From Streptomyces sp. SCSIO 30461 (GTDB lineage: Bacteria; Actinomycetota; Actinomycetes; Streptomycetales; Streptomycetaceae), in contig NZ_CP146101.1 of NCBI RefSeq assembly GCF_037023745.1, positions 5,341,001-5,405,000 of the forward strand: a DNA stretch of 64,000 nucleotides. Reading direction: 5' to 3'. Below are positions 54,566 through 64,000 of the stretch, one piece after another. Position 1 is the first letter of the stretch. Each line of letters opens with the position of its first letter. A program made the position numbers and the translations under genes. The notes under the pieces were generated by a model. The model searched no databases. It saw only the letters and a program-made list of their open reading frames with translations, and was not told where the DNA came from.

Positions 54566-54913
54566 ATGGCGACCACGCAGGAGTGCCGCAGCGCACTCGA
54601 CAGACTTTCGGACAACCTGGCGGCGGCGGACGGGGAGCTGCGCGGCGCCGCCGCCCTCGACCGTGCCCTGAGCTGCCACATCACGGACCTCGATGTCACC
54701 TTCACCGGCAGACTCTCCGCGGGCCGGATCGAGGTGCTGGACACCCTGGACGGACCGCCCGCGAAGAGGGCGGACATCCGGCTCGCGATGACCGGCGACG
54801 ATCTGGTGGCGATGGTCGACGGAAGGCTGAACTTCGCCAAGGCGTGGACCTCGGGCCGGGTCAGACTCGAGGCGGGATTCCGTGATCTGCTGCGGCTGCG
54901 GGCACTGCTGTAG
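54566..54913 (+). CDS. SCP2 sterol-binding-domain protein
   Basis: 115 residues from ATG 54566, a single small domain. The pattern V-T-F-T-G-R-L, then R-L-A-M-T-G-D-D-L-V-A-M-V-D-G, then F-A-K-A-W and G-R-V-R-L-E-A-G matches the SCP2 family, whose hydrophobic tunnel binds lipids. Its last 53 bases overlap the FecE-type ATPase gene on the other strand. The ligand is unknown. Confidence 0.8.
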   Translation: MATTQECRSALDRLSDNLAAADGELRGAAALDRALSCHITDLDVTFTGRLSAGRIEVLDTLDGPPAKRADIRLAMTGDDLVAMVDGRLNFAKAWTSGRVRLEAGFRDLLRLRALL

Positions 54914-55817
54914 CCGGTGCCGTTCGGGCGGCCCGGCGCCGGGCCAGCGGCACCACCAGCGGTGTGCCCGTCTCCGGGTCCTCGATGACCTGAGACCTGA
55001 CCCCGAACACCTCCTCGACGAGCTCGGCGGTCACGACATCCCCGGGAGCGCCTTCCGCGGCGACCTTCCCACCGCGCATGGCGATGAGGTGTGTCGCGTA
55101 GCGGGCGGCCTGATTGAGGTCGTGCAGCACCGCGACGAGCGTACGGCCCTGGGTCTCGTGCAGCTCGGCGCAGAGGTCGAGGATCTCCAGCTGGTGCTGG
55201 ATGTCGAGGAACGTGGTGGGCTCGTCCAGCAGCAGCAGGGGGGTCTGCTGGGCGAGGGCCATGGCGATCCAGACCCGCTGCCGCTGGCCGCCGGAGAGCT
55301 CGTCCACGTAGCGGTCGGCCAACTCGGCGACACCGGTCGCGGTCATCGACTCCCGGACGATCCGCTCGTCCTCATGGGACCACTGGCGCAGCAGGCCCTG
55401 GTGCGGGTATCGGCCGCGGGCGACCAGGTCGCCGACCGTGATGCCATCGGGCGCGATGGAGGACTGCGGAAGCAGACCGAGGGTCTTGGCCACCTTCTTC
55501 GCCGGCATCGAATGGATGGTCTGCCCGTCCAGCAGCACCCGGCCCTGGCTGGGCTTGAGCATCCGCGACAACGCCCTCAGCAGAGTGGACTTGCCACAGG
55601 CGTTCGGTCCGACGATCACCGTGAACGAGTGGTCGGGTATCTCGACCGAGAGGTCCTCGGAGATCACCCGCTGGTCATAGGCGAGGGTGACCGACTCCGC
55701 GGTGAGGCGCTGCATGGAAGTACTCCTGCTCCTGGGGTTCTTCGCGGGCTTCTCGGGCTTGTCGCGCCTGTCGGGCTTCTCGGCTTCCTCGGGCCCTTCG
55801 GCCCGGGTGGCCGTCAT
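54861..55817 (-). CDS. Iron-siderophore ABC transporter ATP-binding protein (FecE type)
   Basis: 318 residues. Walker A is G-P-N-A-C-G-K-S-T, the signature is L-S-G-G-Q-R-Q-R and Walker B is L-L-L-L-D-E-P-T-T; a D-loop and the H-loop in V-L-H-D-L-N follow. Two starts compete: ATG 55817, which overlaps the permease stop as ATGA, and ATG 55715, which has A-G-G-A-G seven bases upstream and starts at the conserved M-Q-R-L-T. The 34 residues between are charged and Lys/Glu/Pro-rich. It powers the two permeases. The 3' end overlaps the SCP2 gene. Confidence 0.9.
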   Translation of the reverse strand: MTATRAEGPEEAEKPDRRDKPEKPAKNPRSRSTSMQRLTAESVTLAYDQRVISEDLSVEIPDHSFTVIVGPNACGKSTLLRALSRMLKPSQGRVLLDGQTIHSMPAKKVAKTLGLLPQSSIAPDGITVGDLVARGRYPHQGLLRQWSHEDERIVRESMTATGVAELADRYVDELSGGQRQRVWIAMALAQQTPLLLLDEPTTFLDIQHQLEILDLCAELHETQGRTLVAVLHDLNQAARYATHLIAMRGGKVAAEGAPGDVVTAELVEEVFGVRSQVIEDPETGTPLVVPLARRRAARTAPATAVPAAAADHGIPPRV

Positions 55818-56932
55818 ATGCGGCCCGCCTTGCGCTCGGTGACGAGCAGCCAGAGCAGATAGACACCGCCGAGCACACTGGTGACGACACCGACCGGCAG
55901 CTCCCGGTCCCCGAAGGCCGAGGTGGCGATCCAGTCCGCACTCAGCAGCAGTGCCGCCCCCATCACGGCGCTCGTTCCGATGTTCGGGCCCGGGGACCGG
56001 GTCATCCTGCGGGCGAGCTGAGGAGCGCTGAGGGCGACGAAGACGACAGGTCCGGCCGCCGCGGTGCCCGCGGCCGTGAGCACCACTGCGGCGCCCATGA
56101 GCACGCCCCGGGTCCGCTCGACGCTCACTCCGAGCGCGTACGCGGCGTCATCACCCATCTCCAGCATCCGCAGCGGCCTGCCGTATGCCATGCACAGCGG
56201 GATCAGCAGCACGCACATCACGAGCAGTGGCCAGAACTGGCTCCAGTCGCGCCCGTCGAGCGAGCCGGTCATCCAGACCACGGCACGCGTGGCGTCGACC
56301 AGGTTCGCCCTGGTGACGAGGTAGTGGATGGCACCGGCGAGCATCGCGGCGATCGCGATGCCGACCAGGACCAGCCGGTAGCCGTGCACTCCGCGCTTCC
56401 ACGCGAGCAGATACACCGCGAGCCCCGTCACCAGAGCGCCCACGATCGCGCCTCCGGCGGTCGCCGCCGCCCCACCGTGGAACAGCACGATGACGATGAG
56501 CGCGCCGACCGTCGCACCCTGACCGATGCCGAGTACATCAGGACTGCCGAGCGGATTGCGTGAGATCGATTGGAAGACCGCGCCACCGACCGCGAGCGCG
56601 GCACCGACCAGCAGGGCCACCAGCACCCGCGGCAGCCGTACTTCCTGGACGATGAACTCCTGCGCCGGCGTTCCGTCGCCGAGCAGGGTCGCCATCACTT
56701 CCTCCGGCGTCATCGGGTAGTCGCCGCTGCCGACGAGCACGACCGCCACCATGAGCGCGGCAATCAGCAGGAGAAGACCCACCAGGGACGCCCGGGGGTC
56801 GACGCGGACCGAGAGGCCACCAGGGGCGCGTATCGCCGTCACGGCTTTCACCGACTTCACGGACCTGTCGGTCCTCACGGCCGTCGCAGTGTCCGCGCCG
56901 TTGCCACCGTTCGCGCCTTTCGCGGCCTTCAC
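55814..56932 (-). CDS. Iron-siderophore ABC transporter permease (FecD type)
   Basis: 372 residues from GTG 56932, whose GTGA overlaps the other permease's stop. About nine to ten helices. FecCD-family signatures are L-P-R-V-L-V-A-L-L-V-G-A-A-L, S-R-N-P-L-G-S-P-D-V-L-G and G-P-V-V-F-V-A-L-S-A-P-Q-L-A-R. A polar 45-residue cytoplasmic N-terminus precedes helix 1. It forms the channel with the adjoining permease. Confidence 0.9.
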   Translation of the reverse strand: MKAAKGANGGNGADTATAVRTDRSVKSVKAVTAIRAPGGLSVRVDPRASLVGLLLLIAALMVAVVLVGSGDYPMTPEEVMATLLGDGTPAQEFIVQEVRLPRVLVALLVGAALAVGGAVFQSISRNPLGSPDVLGIGQGATVGALIVIVLFHGGAAATAGGAIVGALVTGLAVYLLAWKRGVHGYRLVLVGIAIAAMLAGAIHYLVTRANLVDATRAVVWMTGSLDGRDWSQFWPLLVMCVLLIPLCMAYGRPLRMLEMGDDAAYALGVSVERTRGVLMGAAVVLTAAGTAAAGPVVFVALSAPQLARRMTRSPGPNIGTSAVMGAALLLSADWIATSAFGDRELPVGVVTSVLGGVYLLWLLVTERKAGRI

Positions 56933-58008
56933 AGCTGAGCCATCCTCTTGCGCCGTACGAGATGGATGAACACGGGTCCGCCGACGAACGCGGTCACCAC
57001 ACCCACCTGGAGCTCGGAGGGCCGCGCCACGATCCGGCCGATGACATCGGAGCCGAGCAGCAGCACGGGCGAGAGCACGGTGGCGTACGGCATGATCCAG
57101 CGCATGTCCGGACCGGTGATGACCCGTACGAGATGCGGAATCATCAGGCCGATGAAGACGATCGGTCCACAGGCCGCGGTCGCGGCGCCGCACAGCAGCG
57201 TCACCGCGAGCATCGCGAGCACACGTGTACGGGTCAGCCGCGTGCCCAGGGCTCGTGCGGTGTCGTCACCCAACTCCAGCGCGTTCAACGGGCGGGCGAT
57301 CAGCAGGGCGACCATCACCCCCGCGCCGATGAACGGCGCGATCCTGCCGATCGTCTCGGGATCGGCGGAGGCCAGCGAGCCGACGGTCCAGAACCGCAGC
57401 CGATCGAGCGCGGCCGAGTCCAGCAGCTGGACGGCGTTGACATAGCCGTACAACGCCGCCGTGGCCGCCGTACCGGCGAGGGCGAGTCGCACCGGAGTGG
57501 CACTGCGGCTGCCGCCGAGCACGTACACGACGACGGAGACGACACCCGCCCCGATGAAGGCGAACCAGACGTAGGCGCTGACGGACCTGACACCGAGGAA
57601 GCTGATGGCGGACACGACGGCAGCCGCCGCGCCGGCATTGACCCCGAGCAGTCCCGGTTCGGCGAGCGGATTGCGGGTGAGCGCCTGCATCACCGCGCCC
57701 GCCAGGCCGAGCGCCGCGCCGACCAGCAGCCCGAGCACGGTCCTCGGCACGCGGACGTCGTGCACGATCACGTCGTTCCCGGTGCCGGTGTTCTCGAAGA
57801 GGCCGTGCCACACATCGCCCACCGGAATCGGCTTGGCCCCGATGGCGATGCTCGCGACGCACACGAGCAGCAGGACACCGACGGCGGCCAGCAGTCCCAC
57901 GGCACGCAGCACATGGCGCTTACGCGGTTCGGGCGTGGGCACCGGCTCGGGCCCTGACTCAGCGGACGCCGGGTCCGCGCTCTCTTGGGAAGGACTGTCG
58001 AGCAACAC
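56929..58008 (-). CDS. Iron-siderophore ABC transporter permease (FecC type)
   Basis: 359 residues from GTG 58008. V-P-R-T-V-L-G-L-L-V-G-A-A-L, T-R-N-P-L-A-E-P-G-L-L-G and G-P-I-V-F-I-G-L-M-I-P-H are typical of FecC. First gene of the operon; an iron box overlaps the start region, so the mRNA would be nearly leaderless. No substrate-binding lipoprotein gene lies in or next to the operon, so the binding protein must come from elsewhere. Confidence 0.9.
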   Translation of the reverse strand: MLLDSPSQESADPASAESGPEPVPTPEPRKRHVLRAVGLLAAVGVLLLVCVASIAIGAKPIPVGDVWHGLFENTGTGNDVIVHDVRVPRTVLGLLVGAALGLAGAVMQALTRNPLAEPGLLGVNAGAAAAVVSAISFLGVRSVSAYVWFAFIGAGVVSVVVYVLGGSRSATPVRLALAGTAATAALYGYVNAVQLLDSAALDRLRFWTVGSLASADPETIGRIAPFIGAGVMVALLIARPLNALELGDDTARALGTRLTRTRVLAMLAVTLLCGAATAACGPIVFIGLMIPHLVRVITGPDMRWIMPYATVLSPVLLLGSDVIGRIVARPSELQVGVVTAFVGGPVFIHLVRRKRMAQL

Positions 58009-58012
58009 GTGG

Positions 58013-58031
58013 TTAGGTTAGCCTAGCCTCC
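58013..58031. promoter_or_regulatory. Iron box (DmdR/IdeR type) at the FecC promoter
   Basis: TTAGGTTAGCCTAGCCTCC matches the consensus TTAGGTTAGGCTAACCTAA at 15 of 19 positions. On the minus strand it contains TAGGCT (58020-58025), a good -10, with a weak CTGCAA about 18 bases further up. DmdR bound with iron would block RNA polymerase. The GTG at 58008 is only about 11 bases beyond the -10, so the transcript would start at or next to the start codon. Confidence 0.75.
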
Positions 58032-58051
58032 CAAAGTGCCCGATTGCAGGG

Positions 58052-59080
58052 TCACCACCCCAGGCGGTCCAGCACCTTCGCCGCCTCCAGGCGGCTCGTT
58101 CCCTGCCCGGCGTCCGTCCACACCGCCGCACACAGCGCCCGCAGGCCGTCAAGCGCTTCGCCCTCGCCCTCCAGTTCCAGGGCGCCCTCGCGCACGAACG
58201 CCCGCCAACCCCGGCAGCCGAACGTACCCGCGTCGTCGCTCACCTCGGGCTGACCGGTCAGCAACCCCCGCAGATCGGCGTCCACGTAGGTCGGCCGGTG
58301 CTCCGGCCGGGCAGCCAGCAGCTGTGCCGGGTCCGTCACTCCGGTCAGTACGAGCAGCGAGTCCACGCCCCCGTTGAACGCCCCCTCGACATCGGTGTCC
58401 AGCCGGTCCCCCACCACCAGCGGGCGCTCGGCTCCCGTCCGTAGGACGGTCTCCCGGTGCATCGGCGGCAGCGGCTTCCCCGCCACCTGCGGCTCGGCGC
58501 CGGTGGCGATCCGCACCACCTCCACCGCCGCGCCGTTCCCTGGCGCGATACCCCGGGCGCTCGGGATCGTCAGGTCCGTGTTGGAGGCGAACCACGGCAC
58601 ACCACGCGCGATGGCGTAGCACGCCTCGGCGAACCGTCCCCAAGCCAGCTCAGGGCCGCCGTACCCCTGCACCACGGCGGCCGGATCGTCGTCCGCCGAC
58701 TCCACCGGTACGAGCCCGCGTTCGCCCAGTGCGACCCGAAGCCCCTCACCGCCCACGACCAGCACCCGCGCGCCCGCGGGAACCTGGTCGGCGATGAGAC
58801 GCGCCACGGCCTGCGCCGAGGTCACGACATCGGCGGACTCGGCGGGCACCCCGAGCTCCGTGAGGTGCAGCGCCACCGCGTCCGGTGTGCGCAGCGCGTT
58901 GTTCGTGACGTACGCCAGGTGCATACCCCCAGCACGCGCGGCCGCGAGGGCGTCCACCGCGTGCGGAATCGCCTTCCCACCCGCGTACACCACCCCGTCG
59001 AGATCGAGCAGCGCGGTGTCGTACGCGACGCTCAGCGCACGTGCGCTCCCGCTCGGCCTGGTCCTGCCCGGCTCGCCCAT
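58052..59080 (-). CDS. HAD-IIA family hydrolase
   Basis: 342 residues. The nucleophile motif is L-D-L-D-G-V-V-Y near residue 27. N-N-A-L-R follows as motif 2, and V-V-G-D-R-L-D-T-D-V as motif 4. The C2A cap type fits NagD/PGP phosphatases acting on small phosphates. An extra C-terminal segment of about 60 residues is typical of the Streptomyces protein. No partner identified; it ends 43 bases before the FecC start in the same direction. Confidence 0.87.
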   Translation of the reverse strand: MGEPGRTRPSGSARALSVAYDTALLDLDGVVYAGGKAIPHAVDALAAARAGGMHLAYVTNNALRTPDAVALHLTELGVPAESADVVTSAQAVARLIADQVPAGARVLVVGGEGLRVALGERGLVPVESADDDPAAVVQGYGGPELAWGRFAEACYAIARGVPWFASNTDLTIPSARGIAPGNGAAVEVVRIATGAEPQVAGKPLPPMHRETVLRTGAERPLVVGDRLDTDVEGAFNGGVDSLLVLTGVTDPAQLLAARPEHRPTYVDADLRGLLTGQPEVSDDAGTFGCRGWRAFVREGALELEGEGEALDGLRALCAAVWTDAGQGTSRLEAAKVLDRLGW

Positions 59081-59152
59081 CCTGCTCCGCTCCTCACTCG
59101 TGGTGCTCTCCCCAGATCATCGCCTATGTCCCCCGCCACATACGATGCATGG

Positions 59153-60433
59153 ATGAACACGAGAGGTGTCCCGGCGGATGACGGCCTGCGCCTGATGCCG
59201 TTCCGCGGACTTCGCTATGTCCCCGAGCGGGTGGGCAGTCTTGCCGCGGTGACCTCGCCCCCGTACGACGTGGTCGTACGCCCGGACGGCCTGCTTCACC
59301 TGGAGTCGGCGGATCCGCACAACATCGTCCGGCTGATCCTCCCGCAGGCCGACACGGCCTCCGAACGCAACGAGCAGGCCGCCGAGACGCTGGAACGGTG
59401 GCTGGCCGACGGGGTCCTCGCGCCGGACCCGGAACCCTCCCTCTACGTCTACGAGCAGCGAAAGGGCGAGATCCTCCAGCGAGGACTCATCGGTGCCCTC
59501 GCCCTCTCCGAACCTGGCAAGGGCATCGTGCTCCCGCACGAGGACGTGATGCCGCATGTGGTGGCGGACCGCGCCGCGCTGATGCGGACGACCGCGGCCA
59601 ATCTGGAGCCCCTGCTCCTGACCTACCGGGGCGACGGCTCCGACTCCGGAGCGGGAGCGGTCATCGACCGGATCGCCCTCGAACGCCCCCTACTGGCCAC
59701 CACCACCGAAGACGGCTTCAGCCACCGGCTGTGGTCTGTCACCGCTCCCGACGACCTCGACCGCATCTCCCAGGACCTGACCCGCCACCAAGCCCTGATC
59801 GCCGACGGCCACCATCGATGGGCGACGTATCTGCTGCTGCGCGACGAGCGGCGGGTGCCGGGAGCCTGGAACTACGGCCTGGTACTGCTGATCGACACGA
59901 CTCGCTATCCGCTTCGGGTCCGTGCGATCCACCGGCTGCTGAACCGCCTGCCGGTGGCCGACGCCCTGGCAGCCGTCAAGGGACTCGCACGGGTGCGCGA
60001 CATCGACGGGCCCCTCGACAACGCCCTTGAGGCGCTGGCGGAGGCGGCTCAGGAAGGCAATGCCTTTCTCCTCGCCGGTGACGGCGACTTCCACCTTCTG
60101 GACCGCCTTGATCCCGCTCTGGTGGCGCGTACGGTACCGAGCGGCCGGCCGGAGGCCTGGCGGAGCCTCGATGCGACGGTGCTGCACTCCACGTTGCTGG
60201 AGCACATCTGGCGGATCCCTGACTCCCCCGATGAAGTCACCTACATCCACGCCACCGAGGCGGCGGTCGAACAGGCCGAACGGCGCGGCGGCACGGCCGT
60301 GCTGATGCATCCCGTACGGGAGGACGTGGTGCGGGATCTCGCGCGCCAGGGTGTCACGATGCCGCGCAAGTCGACGTCATTCGGTCCCAAGCCGGCGACG
60401 GGGCTGGTGCTGAGGAGCCTGACTCTGGACTGA
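59153..60433 (+). CDS. DUF1015 family protein
   Basis: 426 residues from ATG 59153; an in-frame ATG at 59126 is possible. Family hallmarks are R-P-F-R-G-L-R-type (here M-P-F-R-G-L-R-Y), S-P-P-Y-D-V-V, H-N-I-V-R-L-I-L-P and A-D-G-H-H-R-W-A-T. Function is not established for the family; homologues are loosely linked with amino acid or serine-kinase-like folds. Divergent from the HAD gene and ended by a strong terminator. Confidence 0.87.
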   Translation: MNTRGVPADDGLRLMPFRGLRYVPERVGSLAAVTSPPYDVVVRPDGLLHLESADPHNIVRLILPQADTASERNEQAAETLERWLADGVLAPDPEPSLYVYEQRKGEILQRGLIGALALSEPGKGIVLPHEDVMPHVVADRAALMRTTAANLEPLLLTYRGDGSDSGAGAVIDRIALERPLLATTTEDGFSHRLWSVTAPDDLDRISQDLTRHQALIADGHHRWATYLLLRDERRVPGAWNYGLVLLIDTTRYPLRVRAIHRLLNRLPVADALAAVKGLARVRDIDGPLDNALEALAEAAQEGNAFLLAGDGDFHLLDRLDPALVARTVPSGRPEAWRSLDATVLHSTLLEHIWRIPDSPDEVTYIHATEAAVEQAERRGGTAVLMHPVREDVVRDLARQGVTMPRKSTSFGPKPATGLVLRSLTLD

Positions 60434-60451
60434 TGAAGTCCGGAACGCGGA

Positions 60452-60493
60452 CGAAGGTCCGGTCCCGTGACTGCTCATGGGACCGGACCTTCG
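60452..60493. terminator. Bidirectional terminator between DUF1015 and TPR genes
   Basis: A perfect 15-bp stem (60452-60466 with 60479-60493) with a 12-base loop between two convergent genes, 18 bases after the DUF1015 stop. Confidence 0.75.
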
Positions 60494-60518
60494 CTGTGTC
60501 CGCCGCGCCGGAACCGGC

Positions 60519-62627
60519 TCAGTCCTCGTCGGTGTCCTCGACGCCCTGGCCGGCCGACTCGTCCTCGGAGTCGGCCTCGGCCACCACGGTGCCGGCAGCG
60601 GCGACGCTGTTCTCGTCCGCGTCCTCGTCCCTGTCCCCGTCCTCGACGAACGCGTCGACGAATTCGACTCCGTCCAGCGCGGCAAGCCGGTCCGAAGCGT
60701 CCGTTGCCCCGTCCTTGTCCGCCTCCACGGCCTTGGCGAACCACTCGCGGGCGTCGTCCTCACGGCCGGCGGCCAGGAGCGCGTCCGCGTAGGCATACCG
60801 CAGTCGGGCACTCCACGGCTGGATCGCGTTCGAGGCCAGCTCAGGGCTCTGGAGCGTGACGATGGCGGCATCCAGCTGCCCCATGTCGCGCCGCGCACCC
60901 GCCGCGACGAGACGCATCTCGACCTGCCCGGCCTTGTCCAGCTTCTGGACCTCGGTTTCACCGGCCATCGCCAGTGCCTTCTCGGGCCGGCCCATGCCCC
61001 GCTCGCAGTCCGCCATCACGGGCCACAGTTCGACACTGCCGGTCATCCGTCGCGCGGCACGGAACTCCGCCAGCGCCTCCGAGTACTTCTGCACGGCATA
61101 CGCGGCGAATCCCGCCGCCTCACGCACAGCCGCGACACGGGAGGCGAGCCGCAGGGCCACTCGGGAGTACCCGTACGCCTGCTCCGGGTCCTCGTCGATC
61201 AGCCGGGCGACCATCACCAGATTCCTGGCGACGTCCTCCGCGAGTGTCCTCGGCAGGCTCTGAAGCTCCTGGTGCACATCCGCGTCGATCTCGTCGCCGG
61301 TGACATCCTCCGGGATCGGCAGCCGCTTGATCGGCTCCCGGTCCCGCCCACGATCCCGGTCGCGGTCATCCCGCCCGCGGTAGCCGCCACGGTCGCGGTC
61401 GGCCCGGTCATCGCGACGGGGACCACGCGGGGCACGGTCATCCCGACGGAACCCACCACGGTCGTCATCCCGACGCGGACCACGGTCATCCCGACGGAAC
61501 CCACCACGGTCGTCGTCCCGACGCGGACCACGGTCATCCCGACGGAACCCACCACGGTCGTCGTCCCGACGCGGGGCACGGTCATCCCGACGGCCGTAAC
61601 CACGGTCATCGTCCCGACGCGGGGCACGGTCATCCCGACGGAACCCACCACGGTCGTCGTCCCGACGCGGGGCACGGTCGTCGTCCCGACGCGGGCCACG
61701 GTCATCCCGACGGCCGTAACCACGGTCATCGTCCCGACGCGGACCACGGTCATCCCGACGGAACCCACCACGGTCGTCGTCCCGACGCGGGGCACGGTCA
61801 TCCCGACGGCCGTAACCACGGTCATCGTCCCGACGCGGGGCACGGTCATCCCGACGGCCGTAACCACGGTCATCGTCCCGACGCGGGGCACGGTCATCCC
61901 GACGGCCGTAACCACGGTCATCGTCCCGACGCGGACCACGGTCATCCCGACGGAACCCACCACGGTCGTCGTCCCGACGCGGACCACGGTCATCCCGACG
62001 GCCGTAACCACGGTCATCGTCCCGACGCGGACCACGGTCATCCCGACGGAACCCACCACGGTCGTCGTCCCGACGCGGGGCACGGTCATCGTCCCGACGC
62101 GGGCCACGGTCATCCCGACGGCCGTAACCACGGTCATCGTCCCGACGCGGACCACGGTCATCCCGATGGAACCCACCACGGTCGTCGTCCCGACGCGGGG
62201 CACGGTCATCCCGACGCGGGCCACGGTCATCCCGACGGCCGTAACCACGGTCATCGTCCCGACGCGGACCACGGTCATCCCGACGGAACCCACCACGGTC
62301 GTCGTCCCGACGCGGGGCACGGTCATCGCGTGGGAACCCACCACGGTCGTCGTCCCGACGCGGACCACGGTCATCCCGACGGCCGTAGCCACGGTCGTCA
62401 TCCCGGCGCGGACCACGGTCATCCCGATGCGGGGCACGGTCATCGCGTGGGAACCGACCCCCACGGCTATCGTCGCGACGGTCATCACGGCGCTCGTCAC
62501 GACGTCCGTATCCACCACGGCTGTCGTCTCGGCGCGCGTAGCTGCCTCGGTAACCACTCCGGTCACCGCCGCCGTCCTGGCGACGCGGCGCGCGTTCCGG
62601 ACGATCGTCGGAGGAGTTGGTGGACAT
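60519..62627 (-). CDS. TPR-containing protein with long Arg/Asp-Gly repeat domain
   Basis: 702 residues from ATG 62627 with A-G-G-A-G upstream. Residues ~70-400 are about nineteen 16-residue units such as [16 protein letters not shown], alternating with -Y-G-R forms: a highly charged, aromatic-dotted, probably disordered low-complexity region of RGG-like type. From about residue 440 to 660 helical repeats resembling TPR follow ([27 protein letters not shown]). An acidic tail ends the protein. Function unknown. RGG-like stretches often bind RNA or phase-separate; that is inference. The repeat number can vary by slippage. Confidence 0.8.
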   Translation of the reverse strand: MSTNSSDDRPERAPRRQDGGGDRSGYRGSYARRDDSRGGYGRRDERRDDRRDDSRGGRFPRDDRAPHRDDRGPRRDDDRGYGRRDDRGPRRDDDRGGFPRDDRAPRRDDDRGGFRRDDRGPRRDDDRGYGRRDDRGPRRDDRAPRRDDDRGGFHRDDRGPRRDDDRGYGRRDDRGPRRDDDRAPRRDDDRGGFRRDDRGPRRDDDRGYGRRDDRGPRRDDDRGGFRRDDRGPRRDDDRGYGRRDDRAPRRDDDRGYGRRDDRAPRRDDDRGYGRRDDRAPRRDDDRGGFRRDDRGPRRDDDRGYGRRDDRGPRRDDDRAPRRDDDRGGFRRDDRAPRRDDDRGYGRRDDRAPRRDDDRGGFRRDDRGPRRDDDRGGFRRDDRGPRRDDDRGGFRRDDRAPRGPRRDDRADRDRGGYRGRDDRDRDRGRDREPIKRLPIPEDVTGDEIDADVHQELQSLPRTLAEDVARNLVMVARLIDEDPEQAYGYSRVALRLASRVAAVREAAGFAAYAVQKYSEALAEFRAARRMTGSVELWPVMADCERGMGRPEKALAMAGETEVQKLDKAGQVEMRLVAAGARRDMGQLDAAIVTLQSPELASNAIQPWSARLRYAYADALLAAGREDDAREWFAKAVEADKDGATDASDRLAALDGVEFVDAFVEDGDRDEDADENSVAAAGTVVAEADSEDESAGQGVEDTDED
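61420..62470. repeat. Coding minisatellite, about 19 copies of a 48-bp unit
   Basis: Near-identical 48-bp units run through this stretch, built around A-C-C-A-C-G-G-T-C-A-T-C-C-C-G-A-C-G-G on the plus strand, with some units shortened by in-frame losses. They encode the 16-residue repeat of the TPR protein. Confidence 0.9.
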
Positions 62628-62707
62628 CGGTATGGCTCCTGTCATTCGGGTACCGCAAGTCAATTCTCACGCAGCCGGCCACCCAGCGCGCTTCGGGCAT
62701 TTTCAGG

Positions 62708-62757
62708 AAAAACAAAAAGGACCCGTGGTCCCAGCTGAACGCTGGGACCACGGGTCC
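62708..62757 (-). terminator. rRNA operon terminator
   Basis: A perfect 17-bp stem (62719-62735 with 62741-62757) and a five-base loop, followed in the direction of transcription by T5-G-T5 (62708-62718 on the plus strand as A-runs). A classic intrinsic terminator ending the operon after 5S, nine bases beyond it. Confidence 0.9.
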
Positions 62758-62765
62758 AGAAAGAT

Positions 62766-62885
62766 TGTTCGGCGGCGTCCTACTCTCCCACAGGGTCCCC
62801 CCTGCAGTACCATCGGCGCTGAAAGGCTTAGCTTCCGGGTTCGGAATGTAACCGGGCGTTTCCCTAACGCTATGACCACCGAAAC
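62766..62885 (-). rRNA. 5S ribosomal RNA
   Basis: About 120 bases reading GTTTCGGTGGTCATAGCG at the 5' end, with CCGAACCCGGAAGCTAAGCC in the middle and ending in GCCGCCGAACA; the ends pair as expected for 5S. It lies about 110 bases after the 3' end of 23S in the same direction. Confidence 0.95.
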
Positions 62886-62994
62886 CCTATCGGGTTCGAG
62901 CGAACAAGCACACTTTTCAATTAAATAAGTGAAACTTGGTTCAACCGGTGCGACTGTTCGCAACCCGGGAACCACACAGTGGACGCGAGCAACT

Positions 62995-64000
<1,006 letters not shown>

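Noticed and set aside
61420..62470. Appearance of a CRISPR array or tandem non-coding repeat
   Set aside because: The units run head to tail without unique spacers, their period is a multiple of three, and they are in frame in a larger gene.
60477..62738. Plus-strand 753-codon frame rich in V-P-T-R-T-T-V repeats
   Set aside because: It is the antisense reading of the same minisatellite. The minus-strand frame has a ribosome site and helical repeats.

Overview
The window is very GC-rich, with GTG/TTG starts, tightly overlapping genes and no sign of a foreign-composition island. Together with a streptogrisin-type protease, an SflA-like SepF paralogue and a DmdR/IdeR-type iron box this points to a Streptomyces chromosome. 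Most of it is ordinary core chromosome: der, cmk, tyrA/aroH, scpA/scpB, a ParA-like ATPase, ald, pyrG, recN, nadK, tlyA and the 3' end of an rRNA operon.

Region 1 (1-4370) is the accessory part. On the minus strand, a 54-residue RiPP precursor (fxsA, 2571-2735) ending in F-N-S-A-L is followed by the radical SAM/SPASM protein fxsB and then, with a translational overlap, by an AAC(3)-family acetyltransferase cut by the window edge. Divergent to fxsA is a four-helix SLATT/DUF4231-type membrane protein, which converges on a SLOG-domain protein. SLATT and SLOG proteins are known partners in nucleotide-signal conflict systems, so a RiPP-type cassette sits back to back with a probable nucleotide-sensing effector pair.

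Region 2 (4500-20015) holds a secreted serine protease, a cysteine-tailed DUF5685 protein, sflA, an acyl-CoA dehydrogenase, an MFS exporter, a PAP2-like membrane protein, a small I78 inhibitor, a stand-alone ctaD, a WYL regulator and a glycosyltransferase pair. Region 3 (20026-25111) runs aroH-tyrA, then cmk-plsC-der, with a heptanucleotide tandem array in front of aroH.

Region 4 (25272-29959) is an NAD/ADP-ribose cluster: pnuC, nadR (with an apparent internal deletion in the kinase domain), nrtR, an ADP-ribosylglycohydrolase and a nucleotidyltransferase, converging on a second nucleotidyltransferase. A promoter with an NrtR-like palindrome lies in front of pnuC.

Region 5 (30067-42626) holds a PLP enzyme, the rluB/scpB/scpA/RHH/ParA gene row, ald, a STAND-TPR protein, an ADP-ribose-type NUDIX enzyme and pyrG. 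Region 6 (43110-54913) holds a GH15 enzyme, an FAD oxidoreductase, a PucR regulator, a GT4/MraY-like pair, a 173-bp MITE, recN, nadK and tlyA. Region 7 (54861-64000) holds an iron-boxed FecCDE-type transporter without a binding protein, a HAD hydrolase, a DUF1015 protein, a TPR protein with about nineteen 48-bp coding repeats, and 5S plus partial 23S rRNA.
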